This document shows, piece by piece, positions 15,696 through 24,840 of a stretch of 64,000 nucleotides of DNA (position 1 is its first letter; each line of letters opens with the position of its first letter). The notes beneath the pieces were generated by a model. That model was given only the letters and a program-made list of their open reading frames with translations. It did not search any database and was not told the origin of the DNA. A program made the position numbers and the translations under genes. The stretch comes from Dethiobacter sp. (GTDB taxonomy: Bacteria > Bacillota > Dethiobacteria > Dethiobacterales > Dethiobacteraceae): positions 18,252 to 82,251 of the forward strand of contig DYEY01000059.1 in NCBI GenBank assembly GCA_020725465.1. Reading direction: 5' to 3'.

Positions 15696-16979
15696 GTGCG
15701 ACTGTCGCTAATCGGTGTTAATCATAAAAAAGCCGGGTTGGAGAGGCGCGAACGGTTTTCACTGGCGGCAGGTGAGGCGGAGTCAGCACTGGCCGTCCTG
15801 GCGGCCCGGGAAGAGGTGGCGGAGTGTTTCCTGCTTTCCACCTGCAACCGAACGGAACTATACCTGCTTTGCCGGGAAGATGCTGATCCGGGAGAGCTTC
15901 TGTCCGGTATTGTGCCGGCGGAGGGCCTGCTGCAACTGTGCTATCGCCTGGAAAACGAGGAAGCCGTCAGGCACCTTTTTGCCGTGGCCGCAGGCCTTGA
16001 CTCCATGGTACTGGGGGAAACGGAAATTATCGGCCAGTTAAGAGAGTCTTACCTGCAGGCCCGCGCCACCGGTGCCTGCGGTCCGGTTCTTGGCGCTTTG
16101 TGTGAGAGCGCCCTGGCCGCGGGCAAGAAGGCCCAATCTGAAACCGGTATTGGCCGGAATGCGGTTTCCTATGGCTACGCGGCGGCCTGTGCCGCCCAGG
16201 AGATGTTCGGTTCGCTGTCTGACCGTACCCTGATGGTTATCGGGACAGGGGAAATGGCGGGACTGGTCCTGCAAAACATGCTGGCTTTCGGGATAGGAAA
16301 AGTTTTGGTGGCGGGCAGGCACCGGGAGAGGGGTGAAGCCCTGGCCGGGCGGTTTAATGCTGTTTTTGTGGCTTATAAAAGTGTGGAGGCGGGTTTGGCC
16401 GGCGCGGACGTGGTGCTGTGTGCCACCAATGCTCCTCACTGGTTGCTGACCAGGGAGATGGTGGCGCCGCTGCAAAGGGACCGCTCAGGCAGGCCGCTCC
16501 TGGTGGTGGACCTGGGGGTGCCGCGTAACGTGGAACCGTCTGTGGTTGAACTGCCTGGTGTTACGCTGTTAAACCTGGACGGCCTGGCGGCCGTAATCCG
16601 GGAGAACGTGCAGCAAAGGGAAAGAGAAGCGGCCAGGGCAGTCCTTATCATTGAAGACCAGGCCCGGGAGTTTTGCCGGAATCTTAAGGTGCAGCGGGCC
16701 GGCCGGTTTATTGCCCACCTGCAGAGGAGCGGTGAGCTTATCAGGCGGCGGAAACTGGAGGAGTTTGCCGGCAGGCTGTCAGGGCTTGACGGGAAAGTAC
16801 AGAAAGCGGTGGAAAAGCTGACCCGCAGCCTGGTAACGGAACTCTGCCGGCAGCAGGTTGACGGGCTAAAGGCCCTGGCACTGCGGGATGACTATGAAGC
16901 TGTGGCTCCGGCTCTTGCCGTACTGTTCGGCCTGCGGGCTGAACAGGAGGAGGCGTCGGGGGCGGGAGGAAAAGACTGA
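15696..16979 (+). CDS. hemA: Glutamyl-tRNA reductase
   Basis: 427 residues. The catalytic Cys is residue 50 in 'STCNRTELYL', the N-terminus shows 'GVNHKKAGLERRERF', and the NADPH domain has 'VIGTGEMAGLV'. It reduces Glu-tRNA to glutamate-1-semialdehyde, the first committed step of tetrapyrrole synthesis by the C5 route. Placement inside the cobalamin operon means that precursor supply is controlled by the same riboswitch. The other early genes (hemL, hemB, hemC, hemD, siroheme synthase) are not in this window. GTG start behind 'cagggaggga'. Confidence 0.97.
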   Translation: MRLSLIGVNHKKAGLERRERFSLAAGEAESALAVLAAREEVAECFLLSTCNRTELYLLCREDADPGELLSGIVPAEGLLQLCYRLENEEAVRHLFAVAAGLDSMVLGETEIIGQLRESYLQARATGACGPVLGALCESALAAGKKAQSETGIGRNAVSYGYAAACAAQEMFGSLSDRTLMVIGTGEMAGLVLQNMLAFGIGKVLVAGRHRERGEALAGRFNAVFVAYKSVEAGLAGADVVLCATNAPHWLLTREMVAPLQRDRSGRPLLVVDLGVPRNVEPSVVELPGVTLLNLDGLAAVIRENVQQREREAARAVLIIEDQAREFCRNLKVQRAGRFIAHLQRSGELIRRRKLEEFAGRLSGLDGKVQKAVEKLTRSLVTELCRQQVDGLKALALRDDYEAVAPALAVLFGLRAEQEEASGAGGKD

Positions 16980-16980
16980 G

Positions 16981-18492
16981 ATGGCAAGGGCTATTATGAT
17001 ACAGGGTACCGCCTCCCATGTGGGGAAAAGCATGCTGTGCACCGCCCTGTGCCGCCTGTTCCGCCAGGACGGCTACCGGGTGGCGCCCTTTAAAAGCTGG
17101 AACATGGCGCTTAATTCGTACGTGACCTGGGACGGCGGGGAAATTGGCCGGGCGCAGGGCGAGCAGGCGGAGGCCGCCGGTATCGGGGCGACGGTGGAGA
17201 TGAATCCCATCCTGGTCAAGCCCAAAGGGCCGGGACAGTCGCAAGTAATCGTACGGGGCAGGGTATACGGGGATGTAAACTACAACACCCGCATGGAGGC
17301 TGATTACCTGGAGTTCTGCCTGGGCGTGATCCGGGAGGCCTACGGGGCCCTGGCTGCCCGCCACGAAATTATAGTGATTGAAGGGGCGGGCAGCCCGGCC
17401 GAAATCAACCTGATGGACCAGGACGTGGCCAATATGAAAGTGGCCCACCTGGCCGGGGCGCCGGTTCTCCTGGTCTGTGACCTGGCGGCGGGCGGCGCCC
17501 TGGCGGCGGCAGTGGGCACCATGCTGCTGCTCCCGGCGGCGGACAGGGAAAGGGTGGCCGGCTTTGTGTTTAACAAATTCCGCGGCGACCGCCAACTGCT
17601 GGACTCCGGGCTGGAGGCGGTGGCCTCCCGTACCGGCAGGCCGGTACTGGGCGTGGTGCCCTACCTGCCAGCGCTGTCACTGGCCGAGGAGGACGGTGTG
17701 GCGCTGGAGCGGCCCCAAAGTACCGGATTGGACGCAAACCGGTTGCAGATCCGGGTGATCCACCTGCCCCATATCTCCAACTTCACAGACCTGGATGCCC
17801 TGCGCGCCGAGCCGGACACCGCCGTCAGCTTTATCCGGAACAAAGATGATTTGGCCGGGGCTGACGCCGTAATACTGCCGGGCACCAAGAACAGCGTCCG
17901 GGACCTGCAGTTTCTGCAAAACAGCGGACTGGCGGAGGAGATACGGGCTCAGGCCGGGGCGGGCACGCCGGTGGCAGGGATCTGCGGCGGTTACCAGCTG
18001 CTGGGGCGGCGCCTGCTGGACCCGGGCGGGCACGAGGCCGGTGGAACTCCCGGCGAATACCGGGGCCTTGGCCTGCTGGAGGTGGAGACCACCTTCCACC
18101 CTGAAAAAACGGTGACCCGTACCGGGGCTTCTTCCCTTCTGCCGTACGCCAGGGGATATGACGTTGACGGCTACGAGATACACAAGGGCCAATCGGAGCG
18201 GCTGCCGGGATGCCGGCCGGCGTTTCGGCTCCGGGACGGCGGGGAAGAAGGGGCCGCTTCCCCGGATGGTGCCATCTTCGGCACTTACCTGCATGGCGTT
18301 TTTGATAATGCCGGTTTCAGGCGGTCCTGGCTCAATATGCTGCGCCGGCGCCGTGGTTGGCCTCCCCTCAGGGTGGCCGGCACATACGACAGGGAAAAGG
18401 TTTTCGACCGCCTGGCGGCGGAGGTGAGGCCGGCGCTGGACATGGACGGGATATATAAATTAATGGGGTTGGCAGGACCCAAAAAGGGGTGA
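16981..18492 (+). CDS. cbiP: Cobyric acid synthase homolog 1 (divergent CbiP/CobQ)
   Basis: 503 residues from the ATG 2 nt after hemA, with 'gcgggaggaaaag' upstream. The N-terminal DTBS-like ATPase domain has the P-loop GTASHVGKS (9-17) and '[15 protein letters not shown]'; the C-terminal class-I amidotransferase has the nucleophile in 'GICGGYQLLG' and the His in 'GTYLHGVFDN'. CbiP amidates the b, d, e and g side chains of the corrin. Compared with the adjacent second copy, the usual 'DIDRGG' motif is replaced by 'DLAAGG' and 'KAQNMALN' by 'KSWNMALN'. All active-site residues I can identify are kept, so it is probably functional, perhaps with a different substrate range. Confidence 0.88.
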   Translation: MARAIMIQGTASHVGKSMLCTALCRLFRQDGYRVAPFKSWNMALNSYVTWDGGEIGRAQGEQAEAAGIGATVEMNPILVKPKGPGQSQVIVRGRVYGDVNYNTRMEADYLEFCLGVIREAYGALAARHEIIVIEGAGSPAEINLMDQDVANMKVAHLAGAPVLLVCDLAAGGALAAAVGTMLLLPAADRERVAGFVFNKFRGDRQLLDSGLEAVASRTGRPVLGVVPYLPALSLAEEDGVALERPQSTGLDANRLQIRVIHLPHISNFTDLDALRAEPDTAVSFIRNKDDLAGADAVILPGTKNSVRDLQFLQNSGLAEEIRAQAGAGTPVAGICGGYQLLGRRLLDPGGHEAGGTPGEYRGLGLLEVETTFHPEKTVTRTGASSLLPYARGYDVDGYEIHKGQSERLPGCRPAFRLRDGGEEGAASPDGAIFGTYLHGVFDNAGFRRSWLNMLRRRRGWPPLRVAGTYDREKVFDRLAAEVRPALDMDGIYKLMGLAGPKKG

Positions 18493-18496
18493 AAAT

Positions 18497-19987
18497 GTGG
18501 CCAGACTGCTGATGGTGCAGGGTACCGCCTCCAACGTGGGAAAAAGCATAATCTGTGCCGCCCTCTGCCGCTGGCTGCGGGAAGAGGGCTGGCGCGTGGC
18601 ACCGTTTAAGGCGCAAAACATGGCGCTCAACGCCATGGTGGCGCCGGGCGGCGGTGAAATGAGCTGGGCCCAGGTAATGCAGGCCGAGGCGGCCGGTGCC
18701 GTACCGTCGGTGTCGATGAACCCGGTGCTGTTAAAGCCGGTTTCCGACAGTGCCTGCCAGGTCATAGTGAATGGCCGCGCGGTGGGCAATATGGAGGCGC
18801 GGGAATACCAGGGGTATAAAAAAGCGGTGTTTGGCGAGGTTATCCGGGCACTTGGCGTTTTAAGCGCAGAATATGACGCCGTAATCCTGGAGGGCGCCGG
18901 CAGCCCTGCCGAAATCAACCTGAGGGAAAACGATATTGTCAACATGGGGCTGGCCCTCCCCCAAGGCATCCCGGTAATGCTGGTGGCAGACATCGACCGT
19001 GGCGGCGCCTTTGCTGCGGTGGCGGGGACCCTGGAGCTTTTGGCCACGGAAGAAAGAGAACTAGTGAAGGGCATTATCATCAATAAGTTCCGGGGCCAAA
19101 AAGAGAGGCTGCAGCCGGGTCTTGCGGCGCTGGCCGGTATCTGCGGCAAGCCGGTGGCCGGAGTGCTGCCCTACCTGGAGTGGCTTTCCCTGCCGCCGGA
19201 GGATTCCCTGGACCTCAGTCCCGGCGGCGCCCGGGGCGAGGGCCTGGACGTGGCGGTTGTGGCGCTGCCGCGTATTGCCAACTTTACCGATTATCACGCG
19301 CTGGCCACAGAAGAAGGGGTATCGCTTCGCTACGTCGACCGGGCGAAAAATCTGGGCCGCCCGCACCTGGTAATTCTTCCCGGCAGCAAAAACACCCTTT
19401 CCGACCTGCAATTCCTGCGCCAAAGCGGTCTGGCGGCGGCGGTGCGGGAGGCTTATGCCGCCGGTTCTTTTGTCGTAGGGGTCTGCGGTGGCTACCAGAT
19501 GCTGGGTGAACATATCCATGACGCGGACGGCAGTGACGGCTGCGGCGGGAAGGCGGAGGGCCTTGGGCTTTTACCCGTGGCAACTGAGTTCAGACCGCAA
19601 AAAACTACGGCCCTGGTCAGCGGCTGCACCGTGGCGGGCGGACACCAGCTGGAAGGCTATGAAATTCACCTGGGCCGGACCCGCCGCCTGGCGGGGGCGC
19701 CTTTTGCCCTGCTCCGGGACGAAAGGGGCGCCACCAGGGAGGACGGCACTGTAAGCCCTGACGGCCGGGTTCTGGGCACTTACCTGCACGGCCTGTTTGA
19801 CTGCGCGCCTTTCCGCAGCGCCTTTCTCGCTGCGGTACGGGCGTCTTTTGCCCTCCCGCCCGCCGCCGGTTCCGGCCAAAGCGCCCGGGAGAAGCGGGAG
19901 GAGTCCTACAGGTTGTTGGCAGAGGCGGTAAGGCGCCACCTGGATACAAAACTGCTTTTGTCTGTCCTGGAGGGGAAGATAAGATGA
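18497..19987 (+). CDS. cbiP: Cobyric acid synthase homolog 2 (canonical CbiP/CobQ)
   Basis: 496 residues, GTG start 4 nt after copy 1. P-loop GTASNVGKS, '[20 protein letters not shown]', 'DIDRGGAFA', amidotransferase nucleophile in '[10 protein letters not shown]' and final His in '[10 protein letters not shown]' all match canonical CobQ. It would carry out the four glutamine-dependent amidations of adenosylcobyrinic acid a,c-diamide. Overlaps cbiD by 4 nt. The tandem arrangement with copy 1 points to an old duplication or to two related enzymes in one operon. Confidence 0.93.
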   Translation: MARLLMVQGTASNVGKSIICAALCRWLREEGWRVAPFKAQNMALNAMVAPGGGEMSWAQVMQAEAAGAVPSVSMNPVLLKPVSDSACQVIVNGRAVGNMEAREYQGYKKAVFGEVIRALGVLSAEYDAVILEGAGSPAEINLRENDIVNMGLALPQGIPVMLVADIDRGGAFAAVAGTLELLATEERELVKGIIINKFRGQKERLQPGLAALAGICGKPVAGVLPYLEWLSLPPEDSLDLSPGGARGEGLDVAVVALPRIANFTDYHALATEEGVSLRYVDRAKNLGRPHLVILPGSKNTLSDLQFLRQSGLAAAVREAYAAGSFVVGVCGGYQMLGEHIHDADGSDGCGGKAEGLGLLPVATEFRPQKTTALVSGCTVAGGHQLEGYEIHLGRTRRLAGAPFALLRDERGATREDGTVSPDGRVLGTYLHGLFDCAPFRSAFLAAVRASFALPPAAGSGQSAREKREESYRLLAEAVRRHLDTKLLLSVLEGKIR

Positions 19988-21123
19988 CCGCTGGCTATCC
20001 CGGCCTTCCGGTTTACCTGCAGGCTGACGGCAGCATACTGCGGGCCGGCTTCACCACCGGGACCTGCGCCGCTGCCGCTGCCCGGGCTGCCACCGAACTC
20101 TTGTTTGGAGGTGGCCAAAAAACTGAAGTACAGGTGGCCACTCCGTCGGGCCTTACCCTGACACTGCCGCTCTGCCAGGCCGAAACCGACGGGGTGGTGG
20201 CCCGTTGCGCCGTCAGGAAATGGGCAGGGGACGACCCGGATGTAACCGGCGGCCTGGTGGTGGTAGCCGAGGTCAGGGTGGCAGACTTGCCCGGGGTGTT
20301 CCTGGCCGCCGGGGCGGGAGTGGGGCGGGTGACAAAACCGGGTTTGGCTGTGCCGCCGGGAGAGGCGGCCATTAACCCGGTGCCGCGGCGGCAGATTGTG
20401 CAGGCGGTGGCCGAAGTGCTGCCGGTTGGGCGGGGTGTGGCTATAACCCTGTCCATTCCCGGCGGGGAGGAAGCGGCCTGTAAAACCCTAAACCCCCAGC
20501 TCGGCATAGTGGGAGGGCTTTCCATCCTGGGCACCACTGGTATCGTGGAGCCCATGTCCGCCGACGCTTTCCGCCGCTCGCTTCCGCCCCAGGTCGATGT
20601 GGCGCTGGCCGCCGGGCACCACCGCCTGTTTCTTGTGCCAGGCCGTATGGGGAAAAAAAATTTGCTTGGCAGGTTTAGCGTGGCGGAAGAGGCGGTGGTG
20701 CTGACCGGCAATTTTATCGGGTTTATGCTCAAAGCCTGCGCGGCCAGGGGAGTGGAGGAGGCGGTCCTGTTCGGCCACGCGGGCAAACTGGTAAAAGTGG
20801 CGGCGGGTGTTACTGATACTCACAGCAGCGTGGCCGATGCGCGGCGGGAGACGCTGGTGGCGTACGCTGCACTCTGCGGCGTGCCGCCGGGGGTGCTACA
20901 TGAACTTATGGGTCACGGCACGGCGGAGGAGTCGGTCCACTGCCTGCTGGCGGGAGGATATGGCGGGGTGCTGGCAGCGGTGGCCCGGGAGGCGGCGCGG
21001 CGCGGCAGCCTGATGGCGGGCGGCAACCTCAGGGTGGGCTGTGTAATGACCAACCTTAAAGGAGAAATTGTGGGCTGCGACGATGTGGGTGCAGCCGCAC
21101 TGGAGGCCTGTGGCAATGGTTAA
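19984..21123 (+). CDS. cbiD: Cobalt-precorrin-5B C1-methyltransferase
   Basis: 379 residues. Family landmarks are 'LRAGFTTGTCAAAAARAA' near the start, 'INPVPRRQI', 'LSILGTTGIVEPMS' and 'GHAGKLVKVAAGVTDTHS'. CbiD methylates C1 of the corrin ring in the anaerobic pathway, using S-adenosylmethionine. ATG start overlapping cbiP-2; end overlaps cbiE by 8 nt. Confidence 0.96.
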   Translation: MTAGYPGLPVYLQADGSILRAGFTTGTCAAAAARAATELLFGGGQKTEVQVATPSGLTLTLPLCQAETDGVVARCAVRKWAGDDPDVTGGLVVVAEVRVADLPGVFLAAGAGVGRVTKPGLAVPPGEAAINPVPRRQIVQAVAEVLPVGRGVAITLSIPGGEEAACKTLNPQLGIVGGLSILGTTGIVEPMSADAFRRSLPPQVDVALAAGHHRLFLVPGRMGKKNLLGRFSVAEEAVVLTGNFIGFMLKACAARGVEEAVLFGHAGKLVKVAAGVTDTHSSVADARRETLVAYAALCGVPPGVLHELMGHGTAEESVHCLLAGGYGGVLAAVAREAARRGSLMAGGNLRVGCVMTNLKGEIVGCDDVGAAALEACGNG

Positions 21124-21736
21124 GCTGGTAGTGGCCGGAGTAGGGCCGGGCGGTGAGGATTATATCACCCCTGCGGTATGGAAAAAGGCGCGGGAAGCAG
21201 ACGTACTGGCGGGCGGCAGCAGGGCCCTGGCGCCGTTTCTTTCCCTGGGCAAAAAAACGTTGCCGGTAACGGCGGACCTGGAGAGTCTGGCCACGGCCAT
21301 TGAGGCGCTACCGGCGGGGTGCCGGGTGGTGGTCCTGGTCAGCGGTGACCCCGGTTTTTACAGCCTCCTTGGTTTTTTGTCCCGCCGGTTCGGCAAGGAC
21401 AAGCTGGAGGTACTGCCTGGCATTTCCTCGCTGCAGGCGGCCTTTGCCCGGATTGGGGAACCCTGGCAGGGAGCGGTACTCTTGTCAGCGCACGGCAGGG
21501 ACGGGGAGAGCCTGCTTCCGTCGCTGCTGGTGCCAGGGACCAAGGCGATACTTACCGACATTTACTGGACGCCGGACCGCCTGGCCGCCCTGATGCTGGC
21601 GGCGGGTGCCCCTGATGCTCATGTCACGCTGTGCTACCGGCTGACTTTGCCGGAGGAAAAATTGGTGGCGGCGCGCCTGTCGGAACTTAAACCACCGGTG
21701 GAAGGGGACTGTGTTATGGTGATTCACGGTGAATGA
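21116..21736 (+). CDS. cbiE: Cobalt-precorrin-7 C5-methyltransferase
   Basis: 206 residues from the ATG at 21116; an upstream in-frame start at 21068 would lie deep in cbiD and is unlikely. Tetrapyrrole methylase fold: 'VVAGVGPGGEDYITPAV' at the N-terminus and 'LVSGDPGFYSLLGFL' around residues 75-90, then 'LPGISSLQAAFARIG'. CbiE methylates C5 while CbiT, encoded next, methylates C15 and decarboxylates the acetate side chain. Confidence 0.94.
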   Translation: MVKLVVAGVGPGGEDYITPAVWKKAREADVLAGGSRALAPFLSLGKKTLPVTADLESLATAIEALPAGCRVVVLVSGDPGFYSLLGFLSRRFGKDKLEVLPGISSLQAAFARIGEPWQGAVLLSAHGRDGESLLPSLLVPGTKAILTDIYWTPDRLAALMLAAGAPDAHVTLCYRLTLPEEKLVAARLSELKPPVEGDCVMVIHGE

Positions 21737-22325
21737 AAGGTGGCCTTACGTGACGCCCGGCATACCGGATAACATGTTTCTGCGCGGGTCGGTGCCCATG
21801 ACCAAAGCAGACGTGCGCGCGCTTACCATCTGTCGCGCCCGGCTGGCGCCGAACCAGACGGTCTGGGAAGTGGGGGCCGGCACCGGTTCTGTTACGGTGG
21901 AAGCAGCACTCAGGGTGCCGGGCGGCAGAATTTACGCTGTGGAGGAAAAAGCGGAGGCGGCGGCCCTGACAGCCGAGAATTGCCGGTTGTTCGGAACCCA
22001 CAACGTGACGGTTGTCCATGGCCGGGCCCCGGAGGCGCTCCTTGGACTGCCGCGGCCTCACCGGGTAATGGTGGGAGGCAGCAGGGGGGAGCTGGCGGAG
22101 ATTATACGGCTGTGCGGCCGGGAACTGCTTCCGGGCGGTGTTATTGTGGTGAACGCCATCAGGCCGGCTACTTTGCAGCTGGCTCTTGACGTTTTGTCTT
22201 TGCCGCCCTTTGGTACTCCCGAAGGAGTACTGGTGCAGGTGTCAGGACTGGAACGCCTGGGGGACGGTTATCATTTCAGGGCGCAGAATCCGGTCTGGAT
22301 AATCTGCGCCGGCAGGGAGGGATAG
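21729..22325 (+). CDS. cbiT: Cobalt-precorrin-6B C15-methyltransferase (decarboxylating)
   Basis: 198 residues, Rossmann-type methyltransferase: 'TPGIPDNMFLRGSVPMTKADVR' (in two parts) is characteristic of CbiT, and 'VWEVGAGTGSVTVEAAL' is the SAM-binding loop. GTG start overlapping cbiE by 8 nt. cbiE and cbiT are separate here rather than fused as in CobL. Confidence 0.94.
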   Translation: MNERWPYVTPGIPDNMFLRGSVPMTKADVRALTICRARLAPNQTVWEVGAGTGSVTVEAALRVPGGRIYAVEEKAEAAALTAENCRLFGTHNVTVVHGRAPEALLGLPRPHRVMVGGSRGELAEIIRLCGRELLPGGVIVVNAIRPATLQLALDVLSLPPFGTPEGVLVQVSGLERLGDGYHFRAQNPVWIICAGREG

Positions 22326-22328
22326 AAG

Positions 22329-23045
22329 GTGGCGGGAACCCTGTACGGACTGGGGGTCGGACCGGGCGGGAGCGGACTGGTAACCCAAAAAGCGAAGGAC
22401 ATTTTGGGGCGCACCCAGGTGCTGTGCCTGCCCAAATCGGGGCCGGGACGGGAAAGTGTTGCCCTGCAGGTGGCGGCGCCGTTCCTGCCGGCGGGGGTGG
22501 CGGTGGAAGAATTGCTGTTTCCCATGTCCCGGGACAGGGAAGTGCTGGTTAGACACTGGAAGTTGGCAGCAGAACGGGTGGCCGGTTTGCTTGACTGTTT
22601 TGGGGCGGTGACGTTCATCACCATCGGCGATCCGCTGGTTTACAGCACCTTTGGCTACCTGATGCGCCACTTGCTGGCTGTGCGCCCCGCCGCCCGCATC
22701 GAAGTGGTGCCGGGAGTGACCTCGTTTGTCGCCGCGGCCTCCCGCCTGCAGCTCCCGCTGGTGGAGGGAGACGAAAGACTGGCGGTGCTCACCGTGCCGG
22801 TGACGGCGGAGGAGTTGGCAGCCTGTGCCGCCTTTTTCCACACGCTGGTGCTGCTTAAAGTATCTGCCGACTACGGCGGGACCCTGCAGCTTTTAAAACA
22901 GGCGGGGCTGGAAAAGGAAGCTTACCTGGTAAGCCGCCTGGGCGGTGAAGGAGAACTGGTCTGCCATGCTCCCTTTTCACTGAGCGGCGACACAGTTGAC
23001 TATTTATCACTGCTAATTGTTAAGAACAGGGGGTTGCAAGCGTGA
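22329..23045 (+). CDS. cbiL: Cobalt-precorrin-2 C20-methyltransferase
   Basis: 238 residues. N-terminal 'LYGLGVGPGGSGLVTQKA' and 'ITIGDPLVYSTFGYL' around residue 100 identify CbiL/CobI, which adds the C20 methyl group to the cobalt-loaded ring. 'EVVPGVTSFVAAAS' is the second SAM-contacting motif. GTG start 3 nt after cbiT. Confidence 0.95.
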   Translation: MAGTLYGLGVGPGGSGLVTQKAKDILGRTQVLCLPKSGPGRESVALQVAAPFLPAGVAVEELLFPMSRDREVLVRHWKLAAERVAGLLDCFGAVTFITIGDPLVYSTFGYLMRHLLAVRPAARIEVVPGVTSFVAAASRLQLPLVEGDERLAVLTVPVTAEELAACAAFFHTLVLLKVSADYGGTLQLLKQAGLEKEAYLVSRLGGEGELVCHAPFSLSGDTVDYLSLLIVKNRGLQA

Positions 23046-23803
23046 AGGTGCATTTTGTAGGAGCCGGACCAGGCGACCCCGGACTGATTACAGTAAAAGG
23101 AGCGGCGCTTCTGGCCGCCGCTGACCTGGTGTTGTATGCCGGTTCCCTGGTAAACCCGGAAATCCTGGGGTACGCTTCGGCCAAAGCAAGGTTGGTGGAC
23201 AGCGCTCACCTGGACCTGCCGGAACTGGTGGCGGTCATGGCAGAAGCGGTGCGGGCGGGTCAACAGGTGGTCAGGTTGCATACCGGTGACCCCGGCCTGT
23301 TCGGGGCGGTGCAGGAGCAGGTTGAAGCGCTGGCAAAACAGGGCATCATGTCCGAGATTGTGCCCGGTGTTTCATCGTTTTCCGCCGCCGCGGCGGCCCT
23401 GGGGCGCGAACTGACGCTGCCCGGTATTACCCAGACGGTGATTATCACCCGCCTGTCCGGCCGTACCGGCGTGCCGGCAAAAGAAGAATTGCGGGAACTG
23501 GCACGGCACCGGGCCACCATGTGCATTTTCCTCAGTGTAGGGATGATGGAGAGGGTGGTGACGGAACTGTCTGTCGCTTACCCGCCGGCAACGCCGGTGG
23601 CAGTGGTGGAAAAAGCGTCCTGGCCACAGCAGCGGGTGGTGGCGGGCCGCCTGGACGAAATAGCCGACCTGGTGGCCGAGGCGGGCATCAGCCGTACCGC
23701 CATGATCCTGGTGGGCGATTTCCTTTGCGCAACCGCTTTTTGCCCGTCCCGCCTGTACGACCCGGCTTTCAGCCACGGCTACCGGCAGGGGAAGGACGAA
23801 TGA
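23042..23803 (+). CDS. cbiF: Cobalt-precorrin-4 C11-methyltransferase
   Basis: 253 residues, tetrapyrrole methylase: 'VHFVGAGPGDPGLITVKG' and 'YAGSLVNPE' at the N-terminus, 'LHTGDPGLFGAVQEQ' and 'VPGVSSFSAAAAALG' following. These are typical of CbiF/CobM. GTG start overlapping cbiL by 4 nt. Product is cobalt-precorrin-5A, which is hydrolysed by CbiG, encoded next. Confidence 0.95.
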   Translation: MKVHFVGAGPGDPGLITVKGAALLAAADLVLYAGSLVNPEILGYASAKARLVDSAHLDLPELVAVMAEAVRAGQQVVRLHTGDPGLFGAVQEQVEALAKQGIMSEIVPGVSSFSAAAAALGRELTLPGITQTVIITRLSGRTGVPAKEELRELARHRATMCIFLSVGMMERVVTELSVAYPPATPVAVVEKASWPQQRVVAGRLDEIADLVAEAGISRTAMILVGDFLCATAFCPSRLYDPAFSHGYRQGKDE

Positions 23804-24840
23804 GGGGGGTGGTCTTCGCCTTAACACCGGGAGGCCGCACCCTGGCGCTAAAGCTCAGGGACCGCCTTGACTTTGAAGTCCGGCTGCCCGGACGGCTGGC
23901 AGAGGAGGGGGATGGTTCGGTTGTTTTTGAATCTCTGCCGGAGGCTTTGGCCGGCTGCTTCCGGGCAGGCCGCCCGCTGGTGCTGATAATGGCGGTGGGC
24001 ATCGCCGTCCGCCTGCTGGCCCCTTTGCTCCGGGACAAACAACGGGACCCGGCGGTGGTGGTGATGGATGAAGCGGGCCGGTTTGCCATACCACTGCTTT
24101 CCGGCCACTGGGGCGGCGCCAATGAGCTGGCGAGTCGTTTGTCCGGGCTGACAGGTGGCGTGGCGGTTATAACCACGGCCACCGACGTAAGGGGCCTGCC
24201 GGCCATTGACCTGGCGGCCCGTGAGTTGGGAGCCGTCCCGGAACCTTTTACCCTTGTCCGCTCTTTTAACGCCGGCCTGCTGCGCGGAGAACCGGCCGCC
24301 CTGTTTGGCGCCGATCCGGATGTTTTCACCGTCCCCTTGGGCGGGCTGGCGGTGCTGCCGCTGACAAGCCTCCAGGCGGCCAGGGACCGCTACCGGCACT
24401 GTGCCGTCCTGACCCACCTTGCTGCCCACCCGGATGCCCCGGCCAACTGCCTGTACCTGCGCCCGCGTAACCTCTATGTGGGGGTGGGCTGCCGGCGCGG
24501 CGTGGCGGCCCGGAGGATTTTGGCCTTCCTGAAGGAAGTGCTTGGCCGCTCCAACCTGGCTTTGGGATCTGTGGCCGCCCTGGCCAGTATCGCCGCCAAA
24601 AGGACGGAAAAGGGGCTGCTGGCGGCGGCTGCTGAACTGGAGGTGCCCCTGCTCTTTTTTGAAAAGGAAGAAATAATAAAACTGGACGGGTATTTTGAAA
24701 AGTCGCCGTTTGTGCAGAAGGTGATGGGGGTGGGAGGAGTATGCGAACCGGCAGCGATGCTGGCGGCAAAGGGAGGCCGCCTGCTGGTCCCCAGGCAGCA
24801 AAAGGAAGGGGTGACAGTGGCGGTGGCTGTATCGCCGTAG
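23800..24840 (+). CDS. cbiG: Cobalt-precorrin-5A hydrolase
   Basis: 346 residues from the ATG at 23800, which overlaps the cbiF stop. N-terminal domain with 'MAVGIAVRLLAPLLRDK' and 'VMDEAGRFAIPLLSGHWGGANELA' (in parts), C-terminal domain with 'VGVGCRRG' and 'SIAAKRTEKGL'. CbiG opens the delta-lactone and releases the C20 fragment as acetaldehyde, the ring-contraction step of the anaerobic pathway. The last 100 nt overlap the annotated start of cbiH. Confidence 0.93.
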   Translation: MRGVVFALTPGGRTLALKLRDRLDFEVRLPGRLAEEGDGSVVFESLPEALAGCFRAGRPLVLIMAVGIAVRLLAPLLRDKQRDPAVVVMDEAGRFAIPLLSGHWGGANELASRLSGLTGGVAVITTATDVRGLPAIDLAARELGAVPEPFTLVRSFNAGLLRGEPAALFGADPDVFTVPLGGLAVLPLTSLQAARDRYRHCAVLTHLAAHPDAPANCLYLRPRNLYVGVGCRRGVAARRILAFLKEVLGRSNLALGSVAALASIAAKRTEKGLLAAAAELEVPLLFFEKEEIIKLDGYFEKSPFVQKVMGVGGVCEPAAMLAAKGGRLLVPRQQKEGVTVAVAVSP

